A stretch of DNA of 64,000 bases from CAVVSD01 sp963837655 (GTDB lineage: Bacteria > Actinomycetota > Thermoleophilia > Solirubrobacterales > Solirubrobacteraceae). The translations under genes were made by a program, and so were the position numbers. Position 1 is the first letter of the stretch; every line of letters begins with the position of its first letter. This document shows, one piece after another, positions 51,926-60,271 of this stretch. Below the pieces are notes generated by a model, which was given only the letters and a program-made list of their open reading frames with translations, was not told the origin of the DNA and ran no database searches. The stretch spans positions 124,001 to 188,000 of the forward strand of contig CAWIOK010000003.1 of NCBI GenBank assembly GCA_963837655.1. Direction: 5' to 3'.

Positions 51926-53011
51926 ATCAGCGCAACGCCGACGTACGGTCGCCGCGCGAGCGGCATCGCCGGTTCTCCAGCGCTGCGACGTGCGGGGCGC
52001 TGGGTCCTGCTGGCGGTCGTCGCGTTCCCGGTGGTCTGGGTGCTGTTCATCGCCTCGGGCACGTCCTTCGGCCCGGCCGTCTCGGATCCGAAGGACTTCC
52101 TCATCACGCTGCTGAACGGCCTCACCGCGGCGGCGCTGTACTTCATCGTGGCGAGCGGCTTCACGCTGATCTTCGGGCTGATGCGCGTCGTGAACATGGC
52201 CCACGGCGCGTTCTTCCTGCTCGGCGGCTACATCGCGCTGCGCATCCAGCGCAACATGGCCGGAGGCAGCTCGGACGTCGGCCTCTCCAGCGCCCAGGTC
52301 GACTTCGGGCAGTGGATCATCCCGACGCTCGTCGCCATCGCGATCGTCGCGGCGCTCGGGCTGCTCATGCAGCAGCTCTTCCTGCGCTGGAACCAGGGAC
52401 AGGAGCTGCGCCAGGCGCTCATCACGATCGCCATCTCGATCATCCTCGCCGACCAGATGCTCGCCCACTTCGGCGGCATCGCGTCCGACATCTCGTGGCC
52501 CGGCGCCTTCGACAAGTTCGTCGACCTCAAGGTCGCCGGCGTCCAGTACACGCTGACGCGCCTCATCATCCTCGGGATCGGTCTCGCGGTCGGGCTCGGC
52601 CTCTGGCTCTGGCTCAAGCGCACGCGGACGGGCATGGTCATCCGCGCCGGCGTCGACGACCGCGAGATGGTCTCGGCGACCGGGATCAACATCCAGCTCA
52701 CGTTCGCGATCGCCTTCACCGTCGGCTCCGGCCTCGCCGGTCTCGGCGGTGCGATCGGCGGCTCCTTCGCGAGCCTCGCCCCCGGCGTCGACGCGAACTG
52801 GCTGCTGAACTCGCTGCTCGTCGTGATCATCGGCGGGATGGGCTCGATCGGCGGCGCCGCGATCGGTGCGCTGATGCTCGGCCTGGTGACCAACTTCGCG
52901 GCCGCCTACCTGCCGTCGGACTACACCTTCTACTCGATCATCTTCACGTTCATCCTGCTGGCGATCGTGCTCGCGATCCGCCCGCAGGGACTGTTCGGGC
53001 GGGCTGCATGA
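51926..53011 (+). CDS. Branched-chain amino acid-type ABC transporter permease (LivH), apparent ATC start
   Basis: This LivH-type membrane permease is about 361 residues long if started at ATC. The LivH core begins LLNGLTAAALYFIVASGFTLIFGLMRVVNMAHGAFFLLGGYIAL, and the cytosolic EAA-like loop is RAGVDDREMVSATGIN. No ATG, GTG or TTG occurs in frame between the upstream stop and GTG at 52031. That GTG would cut a hydrophobic segment (WVLLAVVAFPVVWVLF) in half. ATC at 51926 has AGGAG a suitable distance upstream and gives ISATPTYGRRAS. A non-canonical AUC start, or an ATG miscalled as ATC, is inferred. The stop overlaps livM (ATGA). Confidence 0.85.
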   Translation: MSATPTYGRRASGIAGSPALRRAGRWVLLAVVAFPVVWVLFIASGTSFGPAVSDPKDFLITLLNGLTAAALYFIVASGFTLIFGLMRVVNMAHGAFFLLGGYIALRIQRNMAGGSSDVGLSSAQVDFGQWIIPTLVAIAIVAALGLLMQQLFLRWNQGQELRQALITIAISIILADQMLAHFGGIASDISWPGAFDKFVDLKVAGVQYTLTRLIILGIGLAVGLGLWLWLKRTRTGMVIRAGVDDREMVSATGINIQLTFAIAFTVGSGLAGLGGAIGGSFASLAPGVDANWLLNSLLVVIIGGMGSIGGAAIGALMLGLVTNFAAAYLPSDYTFYSIIFTFILLAIVLAIRPQGLFGRAA

Positions 53012-54057
53012 GCGGAGTGGCCGTCGCCAGGCGACCGGTCTCCCTCGATCGGACTGTCGGATCGCTGATCCTGCTCGTCGCGCTGCTCGCGCCGCTGCTC
53101 TTCAACGAGTACTGGATCGCCGCGTTGCTGACGCAGATGCTGCTCCTCGGCGTCGTCGCCGCGAGCCTCATCTTCCTGTCGGCCTACGGCGGCATGGTCT
53201 CCCTGGCGCAGGTCGCCGTCTACGGGATCGCCGGCTTCGCGCTCGGCAACCTGACGACCAACGGGAACACGAAGGGCCTGAACCTCGGCTGGGCCGAGGT
53301 GCCAGGGATCGCCGTCGCGATCGCCATCGCGATCGCCGTCGCGTTCATGTTCGGCGCCCTCGCGAGCCGCAGCTACGGGATCTACTTCCTGATGATCACC
53401 CTGGTGTTCTCGGTGATCGCGAACCTCGTCTTCGGCCAGGTCACGAACATCTCGGGCTTCGGCGGCATCAGCGGCATCCCGATCCCCGACTTCCTCAGCC
53501 GGACAGCGCATCCCGAGCGGCTGTACTTCGTCACGCTCGCGATCGCGCTGGCCGTGTACGCCCTGCTGCGCTACGTCGTCCGGACCCCGTTCGGGCTGAC
53601 GCTGCAGGGCATCCGCGACGACCCGGTCCGCATGCGCTCGCTCGGCTACAGCGTCGCGTGGCACCGCACGCTCGCGTTCACGTTCGCCGGGCTCATCGCC
53701 GCGATCGGCGGCATCCTCTTCGTCTGGTGGAACGCGCAGATCGCGCCCTCCACCATCGGCCTGCCGGCGACCATCGACGTCCTGGTGATCGCCGTCATCG
53801 GCGGGCTGTACCGCCTCGAGGGCGCGTGGTTGGGCGCTCTCGTCTTCGTCGTCATCAACAACTACGCGCCGGACATCGGCTTCATCTCGGACCGGTTCCA
53901 CACGCTCATCGGCGTCGTCTTCCTCGTCATCGTGCTCGTCTCCCCCAACGGCCTCATGGGGCTGTGGGAGCGAGCGACGGCGGGGCGGCGGCGCGCGACG
54001 GTGACCGGGGACCTCACGCAGGAGCGGGGCTCTGGCGAGCCCACACCCGTTGGTTGA
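53008..54057 (+). CDS. Branched-chain amino acid-type ABC transporter permease (LivM)
   Basis: This 349-residue polytopic permease has around nine to ten hydrophobic segments. LivM marks are FLSAYGGMVSLAQVAVYGIAGFALGNL, RSYGIYFLMITLVFSVIANLVF and the cytosolic loop GIRDDPVRMRSLGYSV. It forms the heteromeric channel with LivH. The ATG overlaps the livH stop by four bases. A charged C-terminal tail of ~30 residues follows the last helix. Confidence 0.93.
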   Translation: MSGVAVARRPVSLDRTVGSLILLVALLAPLLFNEYWIAALLTQMLLLGVVAASLIFLSAYGGMVSLAQVAVYGIAGFALGNLTTNGNTKGLNLGWAEVPGIAVAIAIAIAVAFMFGALASRSYGIYFLMITLVFSVIANLVFGQVTNISGFGGISGIPIPDFLSRTAHPERLYFVTLAIALAVYALLRYVVRTPFGLTLQGIRDDPVRMRSLGYSVAWHRTLAFTFAGLIAAIGGILFVWWNAQIAPSTIGLPATIDVLVIAVIGGLYRLEGAWLGALVFVVINNYAPDIGFISDRFHTLIGVVFLVIVLVSPNGLMGLWERATAGRRRATVTGDLTQERGSGEPTPVG

Positions 54058-54090
54058 CGTGACCCGTCGTCACTGAGGAGGGAGGACAGG

Positions 54091-55617
54091 ATGCACGCAG
54101 GAGGAGGTAGGAGGAGTCTCGGCCGACATTCGGCCTGGCTCGCGACCCTGTTGGGGGCAGCCGCGCTCGCGGTCGCAGGGTGCGGGAGCGACAGCAACGA
54201 CAGCAGCAGCGGTGGCGGCTCGGACACCTCGGCCGCACCGGCCGAGACGTCGGCCGCGCCCGCCGCATCGACCATCACCTGGCCGGATCCGCAGCCGGCC
54301 GTCGAGCCGCAGAGCGGTGGTTCCGGCACGCCGATCAAGATCGCGATCATGTCCGAGTGCAAGGGCGCATTCGGCGCGTTCGACCAGCAGAACATGGCCG
54401 GCGCGGTCTCCGCGCTCTCGCAGTTCGCGGGCGCGACCCCGGTCAGCAAGACCGATCCGAAGAAGGGCTTCACCGGCGGCGCCATCAACGGCCACCCGCT
54501 GAAGCTCGTCGGCGTCGGCTGCGGCGACGACACCGCCGACACGGCGATCAAGGAGACGCGGCGGCTCATGGAGCAGCTGGACGCCGACGTCATGATCGGC
54601 CCGCTCTCCGGCGACGAGTCCATCGCGATCGCCAACTACGCCAAGCAGCACCCGGACAAGACGTTCGTCGACGGCTCCGCCGGCGCGCAGGACACGACGC
54701 TGAAGGTTCAGGCGCCGAACTTCTTCCGGTTCAACGGTGACGGCGCGCAGTGGAACGCCGGCCTCGGCGACCTCGCGTTCAACAAGCTCGGCTGGAAGAC
54801 CGCCGCCGTCGTGGCGGACGACTACAGCTTCGGCTGGACGTCGGCAGCAGGCTTCATCGCGGAGTTCTGCGCGGTGGGCGGCCAGGTCACGAAGCGGATC
54901 TTCCCGCCGCTGAACACCACGGACTACTCGTCCTACGCACAGCAGACGCCCACCGACGTCGACGGCGTGTTCGTCGCGGTCGGCGGTGCGGGCCTCATCC
55001 CGTACCTCAAGGCCTACGAGCAGGCCAAGGGCCCGATCGACGCCAAGAAGTTCCAGGGCAACCTGTTCTGGGGCACGCCTGGCCAGTTCGAGCAGCTCGG
55101 CCCGCGCGTGGCGAACACGTACATCGGCGGAGCAGGCACGGCCGGCGATCTCGACACCCCCGCGGCGCAGGACTACGCCACGAACATCGTCGGCAAGTGG
55201 TTCACGTCGTTCAAGCCGGGCGGCGACGCCGCGGCGCAGGCATCGAGCACGTTCACGTACGGCTACTACGTCAACACGTGGGGCCTCATCAAGGGCCTCG
55301 AGGCGGTCAAGGGCGACATCTCCGACCAGTCCAAGCTGCAGGCTGCGCTGGCGAAGACCGAGCTCCCGGCCCCGTACGGCACGATCAAGCTGGACGACAA
55401 CCGCCAGGCAGTCCTGACGGTGTTCGACCAGCAGCTGTACCTGAAGGACAGCAAGCTGGCGGTCAAGACGGTCACGGCGATCCCCGACGTCGATCAGACG
55501 TTCGGTGGCACGTTCGGGCCCGACACCCCGCCGCCCGGGCGCAAGTCGCCCACCTGCGAGAAGCGTGACCTCCCGTGGGTCGGGCACGCGCAGGCCGTCA
55601 AGGTCGTCGGCGGCTAG
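54091..55617 (+). CDS. ABC transporter substrate-binding lipoprotein (LivJ/periplasmic-binding type)
   Basis: This 508-residue secreted lipoprotein has a positively charged start, a hydrophobic signal (~15-30) and a lipobox LAVAGC with Cys31. A Ser/Gly/Ala-rich linker follows (~32-75). The rest is a Leu/Ile/Val-type two-lobe binding domain with IKIAIMSECKGAFGAFDQQNMAG at the start and GPLSGDESIAIANYA in the ligand hinge region. It is longer than classical LivJ (~370 residues). GAGGAGGGAGG precedes the ATG. The ligand is unknown and need not be an amino acid; many such proteins bind aromatic acids, amides or urea-like compounds. Confidence 0.92.
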   Translation: MHAGGGRRSLGRHSAWLATLLGAAALAVAGCGSDSNDSSSGGGSDTSAAPAETSAAPAASTITWPDPQPAVEPQSGGSGTPIKIAIMSECKGAFGAFDQQNMAGAVSALSQFAGATPVSKTDPKKGFTGGAINGHPLKLVGVGCGDDTADTAIKETRRLMEQLDADVMIGPLSGDESIAIANYAKQHPDKTFVDGSAGAQDTTLKVQAPNFFRFNGDGAQWNAGLGDLAFNKLGWKTAAVVADDYSFGWTSAAGFIAEFCAVGGQVTKRIFPPLNTTDYSSYAQQTPTDVDGVFVAVGGAGLIPYLKAYEQAKGPIDAKKFQGNLFWGTPGQFEQLGPRVANTYIGGAGTAGDLDTPAAQDYATNIVGKWFTSFKPGGDAAAQASSTFTYGYYVNTWGLIKGLEAVKGDISDQSKLQAALAKTELPAPYGTIKLDDNRQAVLTVFDQQLYLKDSKLAVKTVTAIPDVDQTFGGTFGPDTPPPGRKSPTCEKRDLPWVGHAQAVKVVGG

Positions 55618-55627
55618 GCGCCACGAC

Positions 55628-56425
55628 GTGACGGATGTCGTCACAGAGCCGTCCGGACCGATCCTGCGCCTTCGCGGGGTCGGCCGGCGGTTCGGCGGAC
55701 TGCACGCCGTGCGCGACGTCGACCTCGACGTCGCGCACGGCGAGCGCCGCGCGATCCTCGGCCCCAACGGCGCCGGGAAGACGACGCTGTTCAACCTCAT
55801 CTGCGGCGACGTCCCGCAGACCTCGGGAACCGTCGAGTTCCAGGGCTGGGACGTCGGAGACGTCCCACCCGCCGGCCGGACGCGGCTGGGGATGGGGCGG
55901 ACGTACCAGAAGTCGCGACTGTTCCTCGGGCTGAGCGTCGAGGACAACCTGTACCTGGCCGTGCTGGGCTCGCGCGACGGCCACCTGCGGATGTTCCGCC
56001 GCAAGGCCGTCGACGGCGAGCTGCGCGAGCGGGCGCGTGAGCTCGCGGCCCTCGTCGGCCTGCAGGCCAAGCTGCCCGATCTCGTCGGGAACATCTCGCA
56101 CGGCGAGCAACGTCAGCTGGAGGTCGCCATGGCCCGCGCGACCGAGCCGACGCTGATGCTGCTCGACGAGCCCGCCTCCGGGCTCTCACGCGGTGAGCGC
56201 GTGGCGCTCACCGACCTGCTGCTCGAGCTCGACAGGAGCATCACGCTCATCATCATCGAGCACGACATGGACGTCGCCCTGCGCGTCGCGGAGCAGGTCA
56301 CGATGATGCACGACGGGCGCAAGATCGTGGAGGGCACGCCCGAGGAGATCCGCGCGAACCAGACGGTGCACGAGCTGTACCTCGGCGGCCGCGTCACCGA
56401 CGAGGGCATCGAGGCCACGTCGTGA
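55628..56425 (+). CDS. ABC transporter ATP-binding protein (LivG type)
   Basis: This 265-residue ATPase has Walker A GPNGAGKTT, Q-loop RTYQKSRLF, ABC signature ISHGEQRQLEVAMA (LSHGEQ variant), Walker B LMLLDEPASGL and H-loop IIEHDM. RTRLGMGRTYQKSRLF is typical of LivG. GTG at 55628 is used as start, ten bases after the binding-protein stop. The stop overlaps the livF start by four bases. Confidence 0.95.
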   Translation: MTDVVTEPSGPILRLRGVGRRFGGLHAVRDVDLDVAHGERRAILGPNGAGKTTLFNLICGDVPQTSGTVEFQGWDVGDVPPAGRTRLGMGRTYQKSRLFLGLSVEDNLYLAVLGSRDGHLRMFRRKAVDGELRERARELAALVGLQAKLPDLVGNISHGEQRQLEVAMARATEPTLMLLDEPASGLSRGERVALTDLLLELDRSITLIIIEHDMDVALRVAEQVTMMHDGRKIVEGTPEEIRANQTVHELYLGGRVTDEGIEATS

Positions 56426-57147
56426 GCTCCAACGGCGCACCGCTGCTGGAGGTCTCCGACCTCAACGTCCACTACGGACCGTCGCACGTCCTGCAGAACG
56501 TCTCCTTCGAGGTCCGCGACGAGCCCGTCTCGCTCATCGGCCGCAACGGCATGGGCAAGACGACGCTCTGCAACGCGATCCTCCAGATGCCGCCCGGCAA
56601 GACGAGCGGGTCGATCAAGTTCCAGGGCACCGAGCTGGTCGGCCGCGCGTCGTACAAGATCGCGAGCGCCGGCATCGGCTACGTGCCCCAGGGGCGCCGC
56701 CTCTTCGAGTCGCTGAGCGTCGACGAGCACCTCAGGATGCTCGCGCCCCGGCGCGGCGAGAGCCGCTGGACGGTGCAGCGCGTCTACGAGCTCTTCCCCC
56801 GCCTCGCCGAGCGCAAGGGCAACGGCGGCATGCAGCTGTCCGGCGGCGAGCAGCAGATGCTCGCGATCGGCCGCGCGCTGCTCACCAACCCGAAGCTGCT
56901 GATCATGGACGAGCCCTCCGAGGGCCTCGCCCCGACGATCATCGAGCTGCTCATCGAGACGTTCCGCGGCCTCGCCGCGGAAGGCCTTGCGATCCTGTGC
57001 GTGGAGCAGAACCTCGCCATGGCGACGGCGATGGCCGACCGCCAGCTCGTGATGGTCGCGGGCCAGATCGCGGCGGAGACGACGGCGCCCGAGCTGGCGC
57101 ACGATCCGGAGGCCCAGCGCCGCTGGCTCGGGGTGGAGCGCGGCTGA
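56422..57147 (+). CDS. ABC transporter ATP-binding protein (LivF type)
   Basis: This 241-residue ATPase has Walker A GRNGMGKTT, signature LSGGEQQMLAIGRAL, Walker B LLIMDEPSEGLAP and ILCVEQNLAMA (H-loop replaced by Gln, as is normal in LivF). Together with LivG it energises uptake by the LivH/LivM channel. GTG overlaps the livG stop (GTGA). Its stop overlaps the Tm-1-like gene by one base (TGATG). Confidence 0.95.
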   Translation: MSSNGAPLLEVSDLNVHYGPSHVLQNVSFEVRDEPVSLIGRNGMGKTTLCNAILQMPPGKTSGSIKFQGTELVGRASYKIASAGIGYVPQGRRLFESLSVDEHLRMLAPRRGESRWTVQRVYELFPRLAERKGNGGMQLSGGEQQMLAIGRALLTNPKLLIMDEPSEGLAPTIIELLIETFRGLAAEGLAILCVEQNLAMATAMADRQLVMVAGQIAAETTAPELAHDPEAQRRWLGVERG

Positions 57148-58364
57148 TGCCCACCGTCGTGCTGCTGGGCACGCTGGACACGAAGGGCCACGAATACGAC
57201 TTCGTCCGCAACCGGCTGCGCGAGACGGGCGTCGACGTGGTCCTGGTGGACACGGGCGTGCTCGGCGAGCCGCAGGTCGCGCACGACGTCACACGCGAGG
57301 AGGTCGCGCGCGCGGCGGGCGCCGACCACGCCGAGCTCGTCCGCGCCGCCGACCGCGGGCACGCGATGGACGTCATGGGACGGGGCGCCGCGACGGTCCT
57401 CGCCCGCCTGCACGCCGAGGGGCGCGTCGACGGCGTCGCCGCCATCGGCGGCTCGGGCAACTCCTCGATCGCCGCACGGGCGATGCGCGAGCTCCCGGTC
57501 GGCGTGCCGAAGCTCATCGTCTCGACGGTCGCGTCGGGGGACACCCGCCCGTACGTCGGGGCCGTCGACATCACGATGACCTACTCGGTCGTCGACATCG
57601 CCGGCATCAACCAGATCTCGGCGCAGATCCTCACGAACGCCGCGGGCGCGATCGCAGGCATGGCGAGCGCGGCGGTGCCGGAGGCCAGCGGGGAGCGCCC
57701 GCTCGTCGGCGCGACGATGTTCGGCGTCACGACGCCGTGCGTCACCCACGCGCGCGAGCGCCTGGAGGAGCTCGGCTACGAGGTGCTCGTCTTCCACGCC
57801 ACCGGCACCGGCGGGCAGTCCTTCGAGGCGCTCGCGGCCGGCGGCTACCTCGTCGGAGCGCTGGACGCCACGACGACCGAGCTCGCCGACGAGCTCGTCG
57901 GCGGCGTGCTCTCGGCGGGCCCTGACCGCCTCCGCGGCGTTGGTCGCGCCGGCATCCCGCAGGTCGTCTCGCTCGGCGCCCTGGACATGGTCAACTTCGG
58001 CCCGCGCGAGACCGTCCCCGAGCGCTTCGAGGACCGCAACCTCTACGTCCACAACCCGACGATCACGCTCATGCGCACGACCGTGGACGAGATGGCCGAG
58101 CTCGGGCGCCGGATCGCCGAGCGCCTCAACGGCACGGCCGGCCCGACCGTCCTCTTCATCCCGCTGCGCGGCGTGTCCGCCATCGACGTCGACGGCCAGC
58201 CGTTCCGCGACGCGGAGGCCGACGAGGCGCTGTTCGCAGCACTGCGCGAGGGAGTCGACACGTCGAAGGTCGAGCTCGTCGAGGTCGACGCAGACGTCAA
58301 TGACCCCGCGTTCGCCATTGCGATGGCGGACCGTCTCCACGAGCTGATCGGAGCGGCGGCATGA
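57147..58364 (+). CDS. Tm-1-like ATP-binding domain protein (UPF0261 family)
   Basis: This 405-residue protein has the two-subdomain fold named after the tomato Tm-1 resistance protein. The start is TVVLLGTLDTKGHEYDFVRNRLRETG; AIGGSGNSSIAARAMRELPVGVPKLIVSTVASGDTRPYVG is the likely nucleotide-binding region, and FGVTTPCVTHARERLEELGYEVLVFHATGTGGQ also matches the family. In plants and fungi it is fused to a TIM-barrel domain, the equivalent of which is encoded by the next gene here. The enzymatic role of this family is not established. Coupling to an ABC transporter suggests catabolism of the imported compound. Confidence 0.9.
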   Translation: MPTVVLLGTLDTKGHEYDFVRNRLRETGVDVVLVDTGVLGEPQVAHDVTREEVARAAGADHAELVRAADRGHAMDVMGRGAATVLARLHAEGRVDGVAAIGGSGNSSIAARAMRELPVGVPKLIVSTVASGDTRPYVGAVDITMTYSVVDIAGINQISAQILTNAAGAIAGMASAAVPEASGERPLVGATMFGVTTPCVTHARERLEELGYEVLVFHATGTGGQSFEALAAGGYLVGALDATTTELADELVGGVLSAGPDRLRGVGRAGIPQVVSLGALDMVNFGPRETVPERFEDRNLYVHNPTITLMRTTVDEMAELGRRIAERLNGTAGPTVLFIPLRGVSAIDVDGQPFRDAEADEALFAALREGVDTSKVELVEVDADVNDPAFAIAMADRLHELIGAAA

Positions 58365-59194
58365 GACGCGACGAGGCGCTCGCCAGGCTGCGCGAGCAGG
58401 TGGCCTCGGGCCGCCCGATCATCGGCGCCGGCGCAGGCACCGGGCTGTCGGCGAAGTGCGCGCAGGACGGCGGCGCCGACCTCATCATCATCTACAACTC
58501 CGGGCGCTTCCGGATGGCCGGCCGCGGTTCGCTGTCGGGGATGATGCCCTACGGCGACGCGAACGCGATCGTCATGGACATGGCGCGCGAGGTGCTGCCG
58601 GTCGCGACGCACACGCCGGTGCTCGCCGGCGTCTGCGGGACCGACCCGTTCCGGCTCATGCCCCAGTTCCTCGAGGACGTCAGGCGCACGGGCTTCACTG
58701 GCGTGCAGAACTTCCCGACCGTCGGGCTCATCGACGGCACGATGCGCGCCGGGCTGGAGGAGACGGGCATGGGCTACGCCCTGGAGGTCGACATGATCCG
58801 CCAGGCCCGCGAGCTGGACCTGCTCACCTGCCCGTACGTCTTCACCGAGGACGAGGCGCGCGCGATGGCCGACGCCGGCGCCGACGTGCTCGTCCCGCAC
58901 ATGGGCCTCACGACCGGCGGCACGATCGGCGCGCAGAGCGGCCTCACGCTCGACGAGGCGGTCGTGCGCGTCCAGGCCCTCTACGACGCGGCGCGCGAGG
59001 TCAACCCGGACGTCCTGTGCCTCTGCCACGGAGGCCCGATCGCCGAGCCCGACGACGCGCAGCACGTCCTCGACAACACGACGGGCATCGTCGGCTTCTT
59101 CGGCGCGTCCAGCATGGAGCGCCTGCCGACCGAGGTCGCGATGACGCAGAACATGCAGCGCTTCAAGGCCATCTCGATCGGGGGAGGATCATGA
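58361..59194 (+). CDS. PEP hydrolase-family TIM-barrel protein
   Basis: This 277-residue protein belongs to the phosphoenolpyruvate hydrolase-like (PEP mutase/isocitrate lyase-related) family. Visible features are PIIGAGAGTGLSAKCAQDGGADLIIIYNSGRFRM, AGVCGTDPF, GVQNFPTVGLIDG and LVPHMGLTTGGTIGA. It corresponds to the C-terminal half of plant Tm-1. It overlaps the preceding UPF0261 gene by four bases and the following cupin gene by four. A role as a C-C lyase or hydrolase acting on an oxo acid with the UPF0261 partner is inferred. Confidence 0.9.
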   Translation: MRRDEALARLREQVASGRPIIGAGAGTGLSAKCAQDGGADLIIIYNSGRFRMAGRGSLSGMMPYGDANAIVMDMAREVLPVATHTPVLAGVCGTDPFRLMPQFLEDVRRTGFTGVQNFPTVGLIDGTMRAGLEETGMGYALEVDMIRQARELDLLTCPYVFTEDEARAMADAGADVLVPHMGLTTGGTIGAQSGLTLDEAVVRVQALYDAAREVNPDVLCLCHGGPIAEPDDAQHVLDNTTGIVGFFGASSMERLPTEVAMTQNMQRFKAISIGGGS

Positions 59195-59589
59195 GCGGAA
59201 CATTCATCACCGACGCGGACATCGTGCGCGACCAGGAGGACTGGGGCGTCACGGGCTGGATCAGCCGGCCGTCGTTCACGGGCTCGACGTCGATGTGCGT
59301 CATGGACGTGCACCTGCAGCCCGGTGGTGGTCACGCGTTCCATCGCCATCCGGACCAGGAGGAGATCATCTGGGTCCGCGAGGGTCGCATCGAGCAGTGG
59401 CTGGAAGGCGACAAGCAGGAGCTCGGCCCCGGTGAGGCGGTCTACATCCCCAAGGACGTCGTCCACGCGTCGTTCACGGTCGGGGACGAGACGGCCAAGC
59501 TCAGCGTGATCCTCACGCCGACCGCCGGCGATGACGGCTACTCGGTCATCGACGTCTCCGGCGAGGAGCCTTGGGCATCGCTGAAGTGA
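59191..59589 (+). CDS. Cupin-domain protein
   Basis: This 132-residue cupin has a full first motif GGGHAFHRHPDQEEIIWVREG (two His and Glu) and the second motif GPGEAVYIPKDVVHASF with its His. It is the last gene of the transporter/Tm-1/PEP-hydrolase unit, starting inside the previous stop (ATGA). Recurrent association of a cupin with UPF0261 and PEP-hydrolase genes would suggest an isomerase or dioxygenase step. It is convergent with a GntR gene five bases on. Confidence 0.87.
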   Translation: MSGTFITDADIVRDQEDWGVTGWISRPSFTGSTSMCVMDVHLQPGGGHAFHRHPDQEEIIWVREGRIEQWLEGDKQELGPGEAVYIPKDVVHASFTVGDETAKLSVILTPTAGDDGYSVIDVSGEEPWASLK

Positions 59590-59594
59590 CGCGT

Positions 59595-60251
59595 CTAGAC
59601 GGACACGGGCGCGCCGTCGGCGGCCGCCGCGAGCATCTCGACGAACCAGTCCTGATGGCGCCGGCTGAGCTGGCAGGCCAGCTCGGCGTCGCCGGCGGCG
59701 ACGGCGTCGACGATCGGCTGGTGCGACTCGGCGAGCATCCGCAGGTCTGGTGTGAGCGTGACCATCGTCAGCGCGCTGTGGTCGCCGATGCACAGGCTGC
59801 TCCACATCGTGTGCAGCAACTGGTTCCCGCTCGCCAGGACGATGTGGCGGTGGAAGCGCTCGCTGTGGTCGACGGCCGCGCGCACGTCACCGCGGTCGGC
59901 GGCGTCGCGCATCGCGTCGACCTCTGCCTGCAGCCCCGTCACATCCAGGCAGAGCTTCGGCGTCGCCAGGCGTGCAGCGAACTCCTCGAGGGCCGCCCGG
60001 ACCTGGAAGAGCTCGTGCATCCCGAGGTGCCACGGATCGCGGACGTAGGTGCCGCGGTGCATCTCGCTGCGGACGAAGCCGAGCATCTCGAGCTCGCGCA
60101 GCGCCTCGCGCACCGGCCCCTGGCTGGTCCCGTAGGCCTTCGCGATCTGCATCTCGATCAGGCGGTCGCCTGGCCGGTACTCACCGTCGAGGATCGACCG
60201 GACGATCCCGTCCCTGACGTCGTGACGCAGCGCCCTCCGCGGCGGCTTCAT
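59595..60251 (-). CDS. GntR-family regulator, FadR subfamily (FCD domain)
   Basis: This 218-residue regulator has an N-terminal winged helix (VRDGIVRSILDGEYRPGDRLIEMQIAKAYGTSQGPVREALRELEMLGFVRSEMHRGTYV) and an FCD ligand domain. DHSERFHRHIVLASGNQLL supplies the metal-site Asp/His pattern. It is divergent from the sugar isomerase/Gfo-Idh genes with only 20 bases between the two start codons, so its own promoter must overlap one of the coding regions. It probably controls that sugar-acid operon rather than the transporter. Confidence 0.92.
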   Translation of the reverse strand: MKPPRRALRHDVRDGIVRSILDGEYRPGDRLIEMQIAKAYGTSQGPVREALRELEMLGFVRSEMHRGTYVRDPWHLGMHELFQVRAALEEFAARLATPKLCLDVTGLQAEVDAMRDAADRGDVRAAVDHSERFHRHIVLASGNQLLHTMWSSLCIGDHSALTMVTLTPDLRMLAESHQPIVDAVAAGDAELACQLSRRHQDWFVEMLAAAADGAPVSV

Positions 60252-60271
60252 GCAGGGGAAAGGTACTGCCT

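Noticed and set aside
54070..56094. Minus-strand open frame of about 670 codons across the transporter genes
   Set aside because: The plus strand has a clear binding protein and LivG with lipobox, Walker and signature motifs; the minus frame is compositional.
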